NCBI GenBank assembly: GCA_018873245.2
Contig: JAEMBT020000009.1
Span: 16,797,794-16,861,793 of the forward strand
Reading direction: 5' to 3'
Length of the DNA: 64,000 nt
DNA from: Archegozetes longisetosus
Taxonomy: Eukaryota; Arthropoda; Arachnida; Sarcoptiformes; Trhypochthoniidae
Positions within the stretch are counted from its first letter, which is position 1, and each line of letters opens with the position of its first letter. The notes below the pieces were generated by a model, which worked only from the letters and a program-made list of their open reading frames with translations, did not search any database and had not been told where the DNA came from. Positions 37,601-48,072 of this stretch are shown piece by piece. The position numbers and the translations under genes were made by a program.

Positions 37601-40600
37601 TATAACAGTTCATTACATCGGATATAGTGTGCATAGTCTGTGAACCAAACAATTTTTGGAAAGTGTAGATTATAGCTCGTAGTTGACTATATCCGACTTC
37701 ATTATAGATGTTCTAATCTGGCTTTCAAGTCACTGGGGTTCCAACTGCCTTTTGAACTAGAGATGTCAATAGGACTTGGCGGGACGGGACGTGACCAGGA
37801 TTGGATTAGACTATATGGGATCGAACGGGTGGTATTTTATAATAAAAATGTCGGGATGGGATAGGATTTGGGAATTTATATAGTAAAATCCTGTAATAAT
37901 AAACACTTGTATCTTATATTATTTTGGCATAGCTACAATGACAGATTTTTGCGTTTGCACCAATTGTTTTGTAAGTTTTCTCAGTTTCCGCAACCAAACT
38001 TTCAAGTGAACAAGACTTCAATTACGCCGGTTTAGTTCTATCTGACCGAACATAGAGATTAGATCTAAACAAGGTTGACGAATTGCTATTTATTAGATCA
38101 AACACTGATTTGATTTAATTACCTGCTTTATCTATATTTGCTTATACTAATATTTTGCATTATTTTATTTATATTAATAAGTTGATTTTTATTATGCCGA
38201 AGCTACAACTAGTAGTTGAAGGGTCCAACGCAAAACAAAGATATCTCTTTTATAGACTACTAGTAATTAAAGGTCCAAAAGAGCTGATCAATATGACATC
38301 TATTACTTTACTTTGATTTTCATTCAATGAGTATTAGAAGTTTCTGTAAACAACTTTTATCCATCATTTCATTCATTTTGTTCGATCAATTATTAAGTCT
38401 TAACAAGTTAATTGGTTTTATTGTCCATTTTATGAATCATTTTCTATGAAAATGTGTTATCGTATAAATCGATTAGTTTTATAAGTGTTTTACTTTCTCA
38501 TAATTAAAATCTTATATTGAATACATAAACACATTATATAATAGATGTCATAACAAACTGTTTCAAATGTAACAAATAGAAGCTTTGTACTCTTTTATCA
38601 CAGTATTGAAAAAGAGAGACACCTTTCTATTGCGTTGGGCCCTTCAGTTTCTGGGAGAGGACTGGATGGGACAGGACGGGACTACTTCTGACATAAAACG
38701 GGAAGGGACAGGTCAGGACAGGAGGATGAAAATAATGGAGCAAAAGGGATTCAAAATTTAAAACTTTTGACACTTCTATTATGGATATTCTGAAATAAAA
38801 ATACTTCATACAAAAAAACTAAAATCTAGTTTTATGCTGAAACGCTTCAATACTGCACTTTAAGATATCGATCTGTTTGTTTGTTCACAACTAAATCTTG
38901 AGGCTAAAAGTATCATAAATTTAGTCTAAATAAGTTCACTAGTAGCATTTTCACTACTAGATTGAATTTACTTTAAATCTTTGAATTTTGCTTTCAGCTC
39001 ATCATTTGAAAAGATTTTTTATGTGATACCTGAACTCAGATCTGGTACCGATACTGGATTTATGTTTTCGCATTCTATTCTATTCTAGTATGTCATTTGG
39101 ACTGTAATAAAGCATAAACCTATCAAATGTCTCCTATATTATTTACATAAAAATGGATTATATCTTATTAAAGCATAATTTATTAATATATAAATATAAC
39201 TTCGTTTGCATATGCAAATCATAAAATGATAATTCTAGCTTTTAGTCTATTATTCGCATTTGCATTTACAATAGAGATGTATAACAAGCAAGTTAGGAAT
39301 CAATTTTTAATTTGAAAATGTATTTCAGTAGATTTAGAACTAACTTGGGGAGATTGTATCAAATAATCCCAGTTCACTATCATTACAACACTAAGGTTTT
39401 TAAGATTTGCTGAGATGAAATATTTATTTGCGTCATGGGTGTTCCGAGATGACGGAAATTAATAATTGAGGAAATATAAATAATATAAAATTTTCAATTA
39501 CTCTCTCAAAATTTGTCCGATTTTCTACACCCATACATAGAAAAAAATCACAGAAACTTCACCATTGCTAATTACTCACCTATAAGTTACTCAGAAATAC
39601 TAAAACAACAAAAATTTCAAAATATTGGGCGTAACCATATTTCCAAAAGAACTCATCTCCGACATCTGGGACCCTCAGAAATGTTGCATGTCCCCTAAAA
39701 CACTTGAAAATCTAAATTTAATAATCATTGTGATTTAGGCCTATTCTATACAATTCTTCTATTTGTTTACAACACTGAGTCTATTCGTTAAATATATGAT
39801 CTAAGAATGAAGATTACATACTAATATAGAATGTTAGATATTTATACATAACTCCAACATTATCTATGTTTGCTTCCATTCTTATATTCATTATATTAGT
39901 TTCCCTAGTCTGCTGACAAGTCCGAGGCTTATTAAACCAAACACTCATCTTATTAAAGGCTTAATATCATAAATAGCTCCTGATACTTCTCATATCAAGA
40001 TCTAGTGATAGATTACGTCCTCTACTGAAAATTAGATTATAATTTCAGATTGATATCAGTTTAGCAGATGTCAGTTTGTCGGAAGTCAGTTTAGCCGAAA
40101 CAGGTCAATTTTAATTTCACGATTGATTTTCTAGGCCCTAAACATCAAGTTTGGTTCGTTGATTCATATCTACCAAAGCAAAAAAAGTTTGATAGCAATG
40201 AACAGACTCAGATAAAAACTTAAGCATCTGTAGTCAACAGAAAATTACAAAACTAAAAGCTTGTGATTAGATACTAGATTTTATACATAGACTTCAATAA
40301 ATATTTGAGCTCAGTTATGACATCTAGAAAAAATACAACTTTTAACTTATTAGTAGAGTTATGAAAAATATTTATACTTTTAAATAGTTGAGTAAAATTT
40401 TAGTTTTTATACTTATTAATTTGGCTTAACTTCTGTTGACAGTATAAACTTCTAGAATTTATTATATTTGTAATGAAGTATTTTTACGAAAAACATCTAG
40501 TGGGCACTCGAAACTCATACTCTCAAAACTCTAGGTTTTCATAACGACTTTGAAAATAGAGTTTTCTATAATCTAAATGGAAAGTAGAAAAATAGAGAGA

Positions 40601-43600
40601 TTAATCTTTTAGACTAAACTGACTCCTACCATAACTTCGCGACTATTCTGTTATTCTGACGTACTTTGAATTGAACAGATTCAACAACTTATTTGGTTTA
40701 AAATAATCTTTGATTGAATATTACAGGAAAATGTAAATGTAGAGAATCGTGGCCTTCAGAAGTTGGATTTGAAGTTTTCACTCTATTTCTCGATATTGTC
40801 TTATTTGTTGTTCCACTGATTGTGATGCTATTAACTTATTCATTAATTGCGCTCACTTTGAAGAAGAACCTGAAAATCTCTCTCAATGGAAAGAGAGGTA
40901 ATTCATTTTCGCATAATTATATCACATCCATAGAATATTCGTAGAGTATCTTCATATTGATTTCAAAGGATAATGGTCTGAAATGACCAAAAGTGGCTAA
41001 TCCCAATGAAATTAGTTCTAAAAATACTTCATGTCAAGGATAATTTATAGCTTAAACTTAAAAATTTATTTCATGCTATTAAAAAAGTTATGATTTTTTT
41101 TCATTTTTCCTTTAACATTAGTCCTATGGGAAAAAAATATTTTCAAAAAGGTTTTTAAGGATGATTTTCCTTTGGTAAAATTATAATTTTTTGTGTATAA
41201 GGACATGACATTATATATTTATTTTTTGCTACAAAACTCTGGGTAAACGCATGCACAGTTTGAAAAATGATCGTTGGTAAAAAGGTGCTCCAGTCTATGT
41301 CTTGATTTTATTCTATTGCTTTTAATCAGAGTCATCAACATCTGATGGGGCGAAGATCTTTATATTTTCACGGGCTTGTCGCTTGATTGGGGCCATTGTA
41401 TCTTGCATATCCCAGAAACCACAGTACACTTGTTATATGCGAACAGCAACCAACTGTTCTCGATTCAACTTTGCAACGGCACACAACCTATTATAGCATT
41501 TGAGCCCCTTTCATTCGGTTGATATTTGACATAGACTTTATAGAATGTATTATTTTCATTGCATTGTATATGTCGTGACTGATATACAAAATCTAATATT
41601 TTACAAAGCAGTCAACTAGTTTGTAAATTGGTTAGGATTCAAATTGACTCCTCTGTAAACTAGTCAACTAATTCATAAACTATTGATGATTATTTTGCAA
41701 GCTAGTTGACTAGATTACAAAGTGGTCAATGTTGTAAATTAGTCATCACATATATAACAACATCATATTTCACATTAGAATTCAAAACTAGGTTTTTCAA
41801 GTTGCGCATGCATTAACCTCAGAGTTTTTATAACAAAAAATAAATATATGTCATATTTTTATACACAAAAAATTATAATTTTACCAAAGAAAAATCATCC
41901 TTAAAAACCTTTTTGAAAGTAATTTTTTCCCATAAGACTAATGTTAAAGGAAAGTTGAAAATTCATAACTTTTTTAATAGCGTGAAATAAATTTTTAAAT
42001 TTCAGCTATACATAACACATGAAATACATTAAGTATTTTTTAGAACTAATTTCATTGGGATTAGCCACTTTTGGCCATTTCGGGCCATCGTCCTTTGAAT
42101 TTTGCAGAACTTCTTTCATTTAAAAATGCATATTAAATAAACTTGTTGAGGTCCGCGATCAATAAAATAAGATTAATTTCTATACGAACAAACTTTGAGG
42201 ATATAGAGAAAATATTTATTTAACGTTTAATATTGCTTTAGTCAAATGTATATTATTAAAAATCTTGCTATACCTGTATCAGGGACAAGGTTAGGCTCAA
42301 TGTCATATGTAACACACTTCACTGAAGTTGTCAAATTTGGTGTTACCAGTGATCGTCATTCCTAACAATCACAACATTTTATAAAACTTGAGCCCATATT
42401 TTTTTGTAAACAAGAGATATTAAAAATAAATAAGTGAATAAACTGTAAGCAACCTTTCGCAAGATTAAGACTTATTTCTCTTGAAGTTCAATATCAGCGC
42501 TACTGATATGATCAATAATACATCTTTGGACTCGTTTTAATAATTCGAGTCGAATGAAATCGCACGAAATGTGATGGCAGCTTCAAAGTTACTATTTTAA
42601 CTTAATCTTTATTAATCTTTACATTACCGCCAGATTATAGCTTGCAGCTACTGACTGCAGTAAACAAATCATCACAGGCTTTCTTTGACTTTATTCTGAC
42701 GCTAATGTGATCATTAAGTCAAAATTAGACAAATTAATTCGAATTTTCGACTCATATTGTTCAGATGGGTCCAAAAATGCACTATTTGTCTTGGAATGAC
42801 ACCAAGAACATGTATGTCCAACTTAGTCAAAGTGCAACTGAAAATTTTATCCTGATTGAAAATGCCTAGCTGTTCTGAAAAGCGTTGAACAAGAACGAAG
42901 AAGTTAAACATTATTGGGTCTATATAAACTTTTGTAGAAATTAATGTTGAATTCAAATTTAATATAAATACGAATTTAGAAATAGTTGCTCTAGGTGTCT
43001 ATTTCTAAAATATTTCGAGTCTACCTAGATATACATTTTAAGTAAATATGTTTGTTATAATAATCAAAATTTCTTAGATTCTCATCGAGTTTACACATTT
43101 TTCGTCCTTTATTTAAATTAAATTAATAAAGTTAATCTATATTTAAAGTTATGGGTCATAAAAGCTCGTGTTCAGATGAAAAATACTAATAAATCTTCAA
43201 AAAATTTATAGACTTTTCCATGATTGCGAATGAAAGACGATCTGAAGGCAATCAAATTCAGAATAAAAGCGATTCAAAGCCTGAAGACTGCAGAAATGGT
43301 ATCCAAACAGAAGTATTGACCAAACCAAATAGTCGGCCAAAAGTGGTTGCGTTGAGAAGAAATACGAGCTCTAAAGCAGCAGAAGCCCAACAAAAGAGAG
43401 TAGTCAAAATGTTGTTTGTTATGGTTCTAGAGTTTTTCATTTGTTGGACTCCAATCTATACTATAAACACAATAACTCTTTATTCACCAAAATCGGTTTA
43501 TAAAGAACTCGGATATGATGGCATTTCTTTTTTCCATTTATTGGCCTTTTTTTCTTGCTGTACAAATCCTATCACTTACTGTTTTATGAACTCTAAATTT

Positions 43601-43816
43601 AGAGAAAGTTTTCTTTCTCTGTTCGAATGCAAGAATTCAAATGGTTCTGAATTAATGAATCCATTCATTTCGGCAAACTTCAATTATAAAAACAGAATCA
43701 ATGCTCAAACTCACGAACTAATTAACAAAAAAGGACTGGAAATAAGTAATTATTCACTTAGGGATGGTGAAAGTAGAATAAGTTTCAATGATTTGGTAAA
43801 TAAAGAATTGAATTGA
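27973..43816 (+). CDS. CCK/sulfakinin receptor-like GPCR, copy 2
   Basis: Four exons: 27973-28326, 37328-37531, 40727-40897 and 43212-43816. The N-terminus (MNSENSTDNSDEEF) has likely N-glycosylation sites NST, NIS and NQT. TM1 follows (LPYSIIFLLAIIGNALVI), then TM2 (NIFLLNLAVSDLLLG, FCMPF), TM3 with ERY, CRESWPS in loop 2, TM6 with CWTP, and TM7 with NPITY. The tail is longer than in copy 1. All three introns interrupt a codon after its first base, as in copy 1. Length is about 440 residues, normal for CCK receptors. Oddity: within exon 1 the ATG frame runs into a TAA at 28093-28095, while TM1 is read in another frame, open from 28080. The switch falls at an A6 run (28078-28083) where one base appears to be missing. 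This is either an assembly or sequencing error or an inactivating mutation. The clean later exons favour a functional gene. AATAAA occurs at 43867. Ligand identity is inferred. Confidence 0.87.
28603..28640. repeat. (CT)n microsatellite
   Basis: About 38 bp of CT dinucleotides with one TTT interruption, in the first intron of receptor copy 2. Confidence 0.95.
29126..29855. repeat. foldback element with long arms
   Basis: The arms at about 29126-29270 and 29710-29855 are reverse complements with scattered differences, sharing GGAAACAACTATCTTTAGT and GTAGCCAGA[C/T]AATGGACA. The spacer of about 440 bp is AT-rich. No coding sequence is seen. Confidence 0.8.
31957..32534. repeat. long palindromic (foldback) element
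   Basis: Arms of about 255 bp (31957-32215 and 32272-32534) are highly similar reverse complements around a short spacer. Shared words include ATCATAGTCGATACTTA, AATACTGGTTTCACCTTCAT/AATACTGGTTTTACCTTCAT and AGGACCTGAA at the loop side. The arms are long and almost adjacent, so a transcript would form a hairpin of about 250 bp. No reading frame of note. Confidence 0.85.
32842..33593. mobile_element. hAT-type non-autonomous element with GCGTGAG motifs
   Basis: The 752-bp unit starts CAGGCTGACCACCTC and ends with its exact reverse complement, GAGGTGGTCAGCCTG. Flanks are ATAATAAC (32834-32841) and ATAATGAC (33594-33601), an 8-bp duplication with one mismatch. The word GCGTGAG occurs once near the left end and three times, plus one inverted copy, near the right end. 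Such clusters are typical of subterminal transposase-binding sites. No transposase is encoded. Confidence 0.82.
33695..34263. mobile_element. hAT-type non-autonomous element
   Basis: The 569-bp unit starts CAGGGCAAGCATTT and ends AAATACTTGCCTTG, an imperfect inverted repeat. GTGATCAC flanks it on both sides (33687-33694 and 34264-34271), a perfect 8-bp duplication. That 8-mer is itself a palindrome, so it could be read as part of the repeat. CCCGAT words recur inside. It lies about 100 bp from the previous hAT unit. Confidence 0.8.
34426..34581. repeat. short palindromic element
   Basis: Inverted arms of about 40 bp share GACTG[T/C]GTG[G/A]CCCCCAATTTTT around a spacer of about 75 bp. This is probably a small MITE in the first intron of receptor copy 2. 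Confidence 0.7.
36006..36426. mobile_element. deleted Tc1-like element with transposase remnant
   Basis: Terminal inverted repeats of about 38 bp (left from 36006, right ending 36426) share TTTCATAAAGATTTGCACAC and GAGGTCAT. On the minus strand the interior still encodes a Tc1-like C-terminus: ESWNQLAND, then after a frameshift LADSMRNRYQEVINKEGYYT, RY and a stop. Tc1 transposases end in a similar SMxRRxxxVIxxxGxxTxY pattern. The 421-bp unit is an internally deleted Tc1 element of a different type from that at 11486. Confidence 0.8.
36736..37128. mobile_element. hAT-like degenerate element
   Basis: The left end reads CATTGCTTCTCAAACC and is followed by CTCGCGGCCACC and GGCGGGCC words. The right end reads GTTTGAGAAGTCCTAG. 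The shared CTTCTCAAAC in inverted orientation and the subterminal GC-rich words resemble hAT elements that start CAGTGCTTCTCAAAC. The target duplication is not clear. Confidence 0.5.
37532..40726. other. second intron of receptor copy 2
   Basis: A 3.2 kb intron, GTAATG to ATTACAG. It holds a hAT-like element at 37758-38778. Nothing else is recognised. Confidence 0.65.
37758..38778. mobile_element. hAT-like element with GGGAC-rich ends
   Basis: The ends TAGAGATGTCAA and TTGACACTTCTA form a short imperfect inverted repeat like the TAGAGNTGTCAA ends of many hAT MITEs. Clusters of GGGAC/GGGAT words lie just inside both ends (37777-37870 and 38655-38745). The flanking 8-mers match only partly, so the boundary is tentative. 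Confidence 0.55.
40898..43211. other. third intron of receptor copy 2
   Basis: A 2.3 kb intron, GTAATT to TTATAG. About half of it is the foldback element at 40962-42099. The remainder, 42100-43211, has no recognised content. Confidence 0.65.
40962..42099. repeat. 1.1-kb foldback element with about 300-bp arms
   Basis: The outer ends read TTCAAAGGA and TCCTTTGAA. The arms (about 40962-41262 and 41797-42099) are reverse complements sharing AGTGGCTAATCCCAATGAAA, TTTTTAAGGATGATTTT/TTTTTAAGGATGATTTTTC-type segments and AAATTATAATTTTTTGTGTA. The spacer of about 530 bp contains no gene. If transcribed with the receptor pre-mRNA it would form a long double-stranded stem. Confidence 0.85.
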
Positions 43817-46553
43817 TTGATAACGTAATTGATTGATAACGTAACTGATTTACCGTGAATATCTAAAATAAACTTTCGATCATAGAATATTTAACAATGA
43901 AATTTTTTATTAGTTAATAACTAATAATAGTAACATGCACAACTTCTGCATAATTTATGACTTTCAGTAATTAGCATTAATTTGATCTTTACTTTACTGT
44001 CAATGAATATCATATTTACTTTGAATTATTTTTCTTTAATTCAGAATAAATTTAGATTAGAAAATTAAATTAACATATTTCTTTTGTGACTGTAATGTAG
44101 TTTTACGTGAGAGAAATATTATTTGCGTAATCCATTTGAACCACAGTTGCATTTTTAATATTGAATTTGTTGACTTCAAACAAAATGAATGTATTTATAT
44201 TAAAATTAAGTCTTGCGTAACAAATAAAAAATATAAATTGCATAATATTTATGCTAATCTTGATCTGCGTAAATATCCGTCTCTTTCGCAATACTTAAAC
44301 AAATTTAATTAATACATATAATTAAATTGTAAATTTCTATAGGTAACATTTCTTACTAATCAAACACTACTTCTTTGGGGACTAAAGCGCTCGTCAGTTG
44401 TTGTGATTCTAACTGTAAATATTTTAGAAAATAGAATCTCTTCCAAGAATAATAATCGCCAACAACTTGTTTATAATTTCGACCAACATTTCTGTCAAAA
44501 CCATGACTGATTTGATAAAAGCTCAAATTCAATCTCTCATACTAATAGTGTTGTTAACGTTAGGAAATCAATTTCCAAATAAACATTTGTAGTTCTATAT
44601 CAGGAGTTGTTCAACCATATTTTTTCAGTCAATTATAGGGCTTCTTCAGATTTTCATTTATAAAGTAGTTTAATAATAATTTGACAAAATTTCAAAATAT
44701 GATCCAATGGCAAAAATAAAAGTTAACTTTTAGCTGAGTTATCCTCCTAGTAATCAATGTATTGAACTGCTGGCAAGATTATATTAACTGCCGATATGTT
44801 AGCATTAGGTCGATGAGAATGGGTATTAATTTACATGCACTATATGTATCTAAATGCATTATATCATTCAAATTATAAGATCAAATATTAGCATACTATA
44901 TTTGAAATATTTTTCAACTTTTCTGGTTAGCTATTCCAATGAGCTTAAACAAATTTTAAAGTTAACTTTCAGAGTGCTTATATCTATTGATATATCAATT
45001 GAATGCTTTAGTTGACGTACGATTTCTTGAGAGGCCTCTACATATGGCTTCAGGATCTTCTGTATAATCGGATGTTTACTACATTGAATCTGACGAAATA
45101 GATAAAATATGTTCAGTTGCAAAAATTGTGGACAAAAATAAAAAATTAGATACAAAAATTGATGTAGACCAATGGTAATTTGCACACATCAATTCTCACC
45201 TCAGAAACATGAGTTCCTGTCGTCAAATCTTTTATGTACTTTCACTTTTATCTTAATGTTTCTTAGATATGTCTCTTGGGATCACATCTAACTTTTCACC
45301 ACATCTTTGCATTAAGATATCAATTTTTGTTCTGATAATCATATTCCTATGATTTACATATTTAATGGTTAATCAAATTGAAATGAAGTCACTTTTTTGT
45401 AAAACTTTAAGGATAAATACCTTCAGATTGAATTAATGTGTACTAGATCAATTTTGAAAACATGGACTACTTTGCAGATAATTATCAATAAAGTGGACCA
45501 TTTTCTATAGATAACAAACAAATAAAACTTGAATGTCCAGGTAGCAATCAATACTTGTTCACTGCTTTACTTGAGGCCCAATTGAATAACTGATACCTTC
45601 GACAAGTATATCTATAACTCACATCTTCTTCCTAGCAATAAATATTTATTTCATAAATAAAATTCATTTATTCTCATCTGATATTTACTGTTTTGCTTTT
45701 TGAAATAATGTAGTTTTAGCTGAAAAACTCGTATGTTTTCAAAAATTTTCTGATCGATAAAAACGGGTTTTTAAGTTACATTTCTGTCATTTCAAAGCCA
45801 AAATTGCTTCCGCTCTCAACATTTTTCCTGTTTCGCATCAATACCGCTTGACTTTTCGGTAATTTTTCAAATTTACTCCAATTTTATTACATACGAAACT
45901 TGAAACAATTTTCATATTTTCAGAAATTATCAATTTCTTATAATAGGAAGCAAGTCATGCCGATTATCCTCTCGGAACTTATTTTTAATTTATTTTAGTT
46001 CCAGAAACTGTAGTTTGATTTGAATATTAACTATTGTGGTCGAAATTTAGAATATTTTAATTATTGATTCAACAATAAGTTTTTGCACGACTGTAACTTT
46101 GAACACAAAAATATCTGTTTATTCACGTAAAATATTGCTTCAATTGCAATCTCAGTAATCAATACTCTAATAAAACTCTACAATTTACGGAACTAAATCA
46201 AATAAATATCAGTTTAAAGACCATTGGCACAAAAATTTGTTGCTATTGAAATTGAGTTTATTAATACTATACAATCAAATTATAAATTAGTACTAAGCTG
46301 ACAATCAGCATCCTTTCTGAGTCACTGTTTAAATATGCGTAACAATGAATAAGTTTCTCATTTATTTGAAATACAAAACGAAAATGAAGCTAGAATACAA
46401 ACTAAATCTGTTATCAAATTAAATTAAATATACAGAGATAGTTTTATAGTGAAATTCTGTTTAAAGTAGAGAATGTAAAAGTTGATAAAATATCAAATAT
46501 ATAATACAATTGATTAGAGAGAAAGAGTGAGATGAACTAACTTAGAAATAGGC
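43817..46553. other. intergenic between convergent genes
   Basis: This lies between the stop of receptor copy 2 and the stop of golgin-97. A poly(A) signal for the receptor is at 43867-43872 (AATAAA), and one for golgin-97 on the minus strand is at 46361-46366 (TTTATT on the plus strand). Nothing else is recognised. Confidence 0.55.
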
Positions 46554-48072
46554 TCATTTTCTATTTGGTAGACTTGGTTTAGAAGCAACTAAAGGCGCAA
46601 ACCAGGACATCTTCCACTCAATAGTTTCCTTAATAAGTTTTTCTTCTTCTTTAGAGAAGTTGAGCAGAACGGAAATAGCTTTAACTAAATGTATTGCTTC
46701 GTATTCAGTGCTAACCATATATTTAAAAATAACATTTCGTAAATATGTAAAATTAATTTCACGAGAGATTTCGCGACTATTTTCCCGACTATTGAAACCA
46801 TCAGGTATTGAATTGGAAGAATTATTAATCACTGATGAAATAGAGGTATGTTTAGGCGACTCATCAACATTAGATTCATCTCTAACAGACTGATTTAGTA
46901 AATCTCTTTGAAACGTTTTCTTAATATCATTAAGTCTTTGCTGTTGTAATTTAATAGTCTTATTCTTATCATTTAAAGACTCTTCAAGTTTAACAATAGT
47001 TTGATTTAGATAAGAAACTGTTTGATCATTGACGGAATCATTGTTAGCATTTAGTTTTAATGAATCAAATTTAGCGATGAGTTCTGTTCTCTCTCGCCGT
47101 TGGTCTTCTAATTGAAGTTTGATTTGTTCCAATTGTTGTTGAAGCTGCGCATTTCTTAACATAAGGTCATCATTTTCACCACCAATGGATTGTAAAAGGG
47201 TTAACTGAGAGTTTAATTGGCTGTTCTATAAAGAGATATAAGATAATAATAGCATAATATATAGTGAATTATTTACTATTAATTAATTTGATCTGAATTG
47301 TTATCTAATAAGTGATAACCTATTTTCGCTTTATCTACAAGCATAAGTATTTTTTATATATAGTTTCATCCTTACTATTTATAGCTTTTCATCTGTTAGT
47401 TGTCAAAACTAATTATCTTTTTAAGATAAATAAATAAGTAAACAAATTAATTAATTAGTATTTAAACAAACTTAACGTCAAACTGAGTGAACAAATAGTT
47501 GAAAATTGAAAGAAAACGTATAGAAAAGTGGAATATGAGGAATGAATTGATTGATAAAAAGGACTGATAAAAATGTGAGGCAAACAATTAATAAATGAAA
47601 ACTAGTTTTCTAAACAGATGTATGTCATAAGAAGTAATAATTGAAAATCAAATACTAATATGGATTAACTTAAATCAATTACTTGTTGTGTAATAGCTTC
47701 CAATTGACTACTAAGAAACAAATTATCTCTTCGACATTCATCTAGTTGAGATTGAAGAGTCAAATTGCGATTTCGAACACTTATAATCTCATTATTTAAT
47801 AGATTCATTTGTTCATTTAATAGTTTAATATCCGTTATATGACGATCGTTATTATTACTAGTATTTAGTTGGTCTGAGCCTACATCTAATTGTCCATCAT
47901 CTAATTGTCTGTCATCTAATTGTCCATCTCTGTTATCATTTATTAATTGCGAGTTAGTATTATCTTCTTCTTCCTCTTCGTTTGACTCGTCGATTGATTG
48001 TCTTTTATTATTATTATTATTATATCCATATTTATTTTCTAATTCTTTCTTCTCTTTTAATTTTTTAAACAT
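46554..48072 (-). CDS. GOLGA1: golgin-97 (GRIP-domain trans-Golgi golgin), short form
   Basis: Two exons: 48072-47683 (ATG start, 130 codons) and 47225-46554 (223 residues plus stop), joined in phase 0 across a 457-bp GT-AG intron. The start MFKKLKEKKELENK matches the MFAKLKKK start of golgin-97. A low-complexity stretch follows (asparagine run, acidic run and QLDD repeats), then a coiled coil. Near the end, LNDKNKTIKLQQQRLNDIKK matches the golgin-97 segment before its GRIP domain. The GRIP domain is INFTYLRNVIFKYM through AIHLVKAISVLLNF to EWKMSWF; the expected Tyr in TYLRNV is present. Known role: Arl1-GTP recruits it to the trans-Golgi, where it captures vesicles. Total 353 residues against about 770 in human, so most of the central coiled coil is absent. 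No splice signal for further exons was seen inside the intron. Confidence 0.87.
47870..47935 (-). repeat. QLDDG-type repeat inside golgin-97
   Basis: Tandem copies of a unit of about 21-24 nt (plus-strand word CATCTAATTGTC) encode repeated QLDDGQLDDRQLDDGQLDVG-like residues in exon 1. Length polymorphism is likely. Confidence 0.7.
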
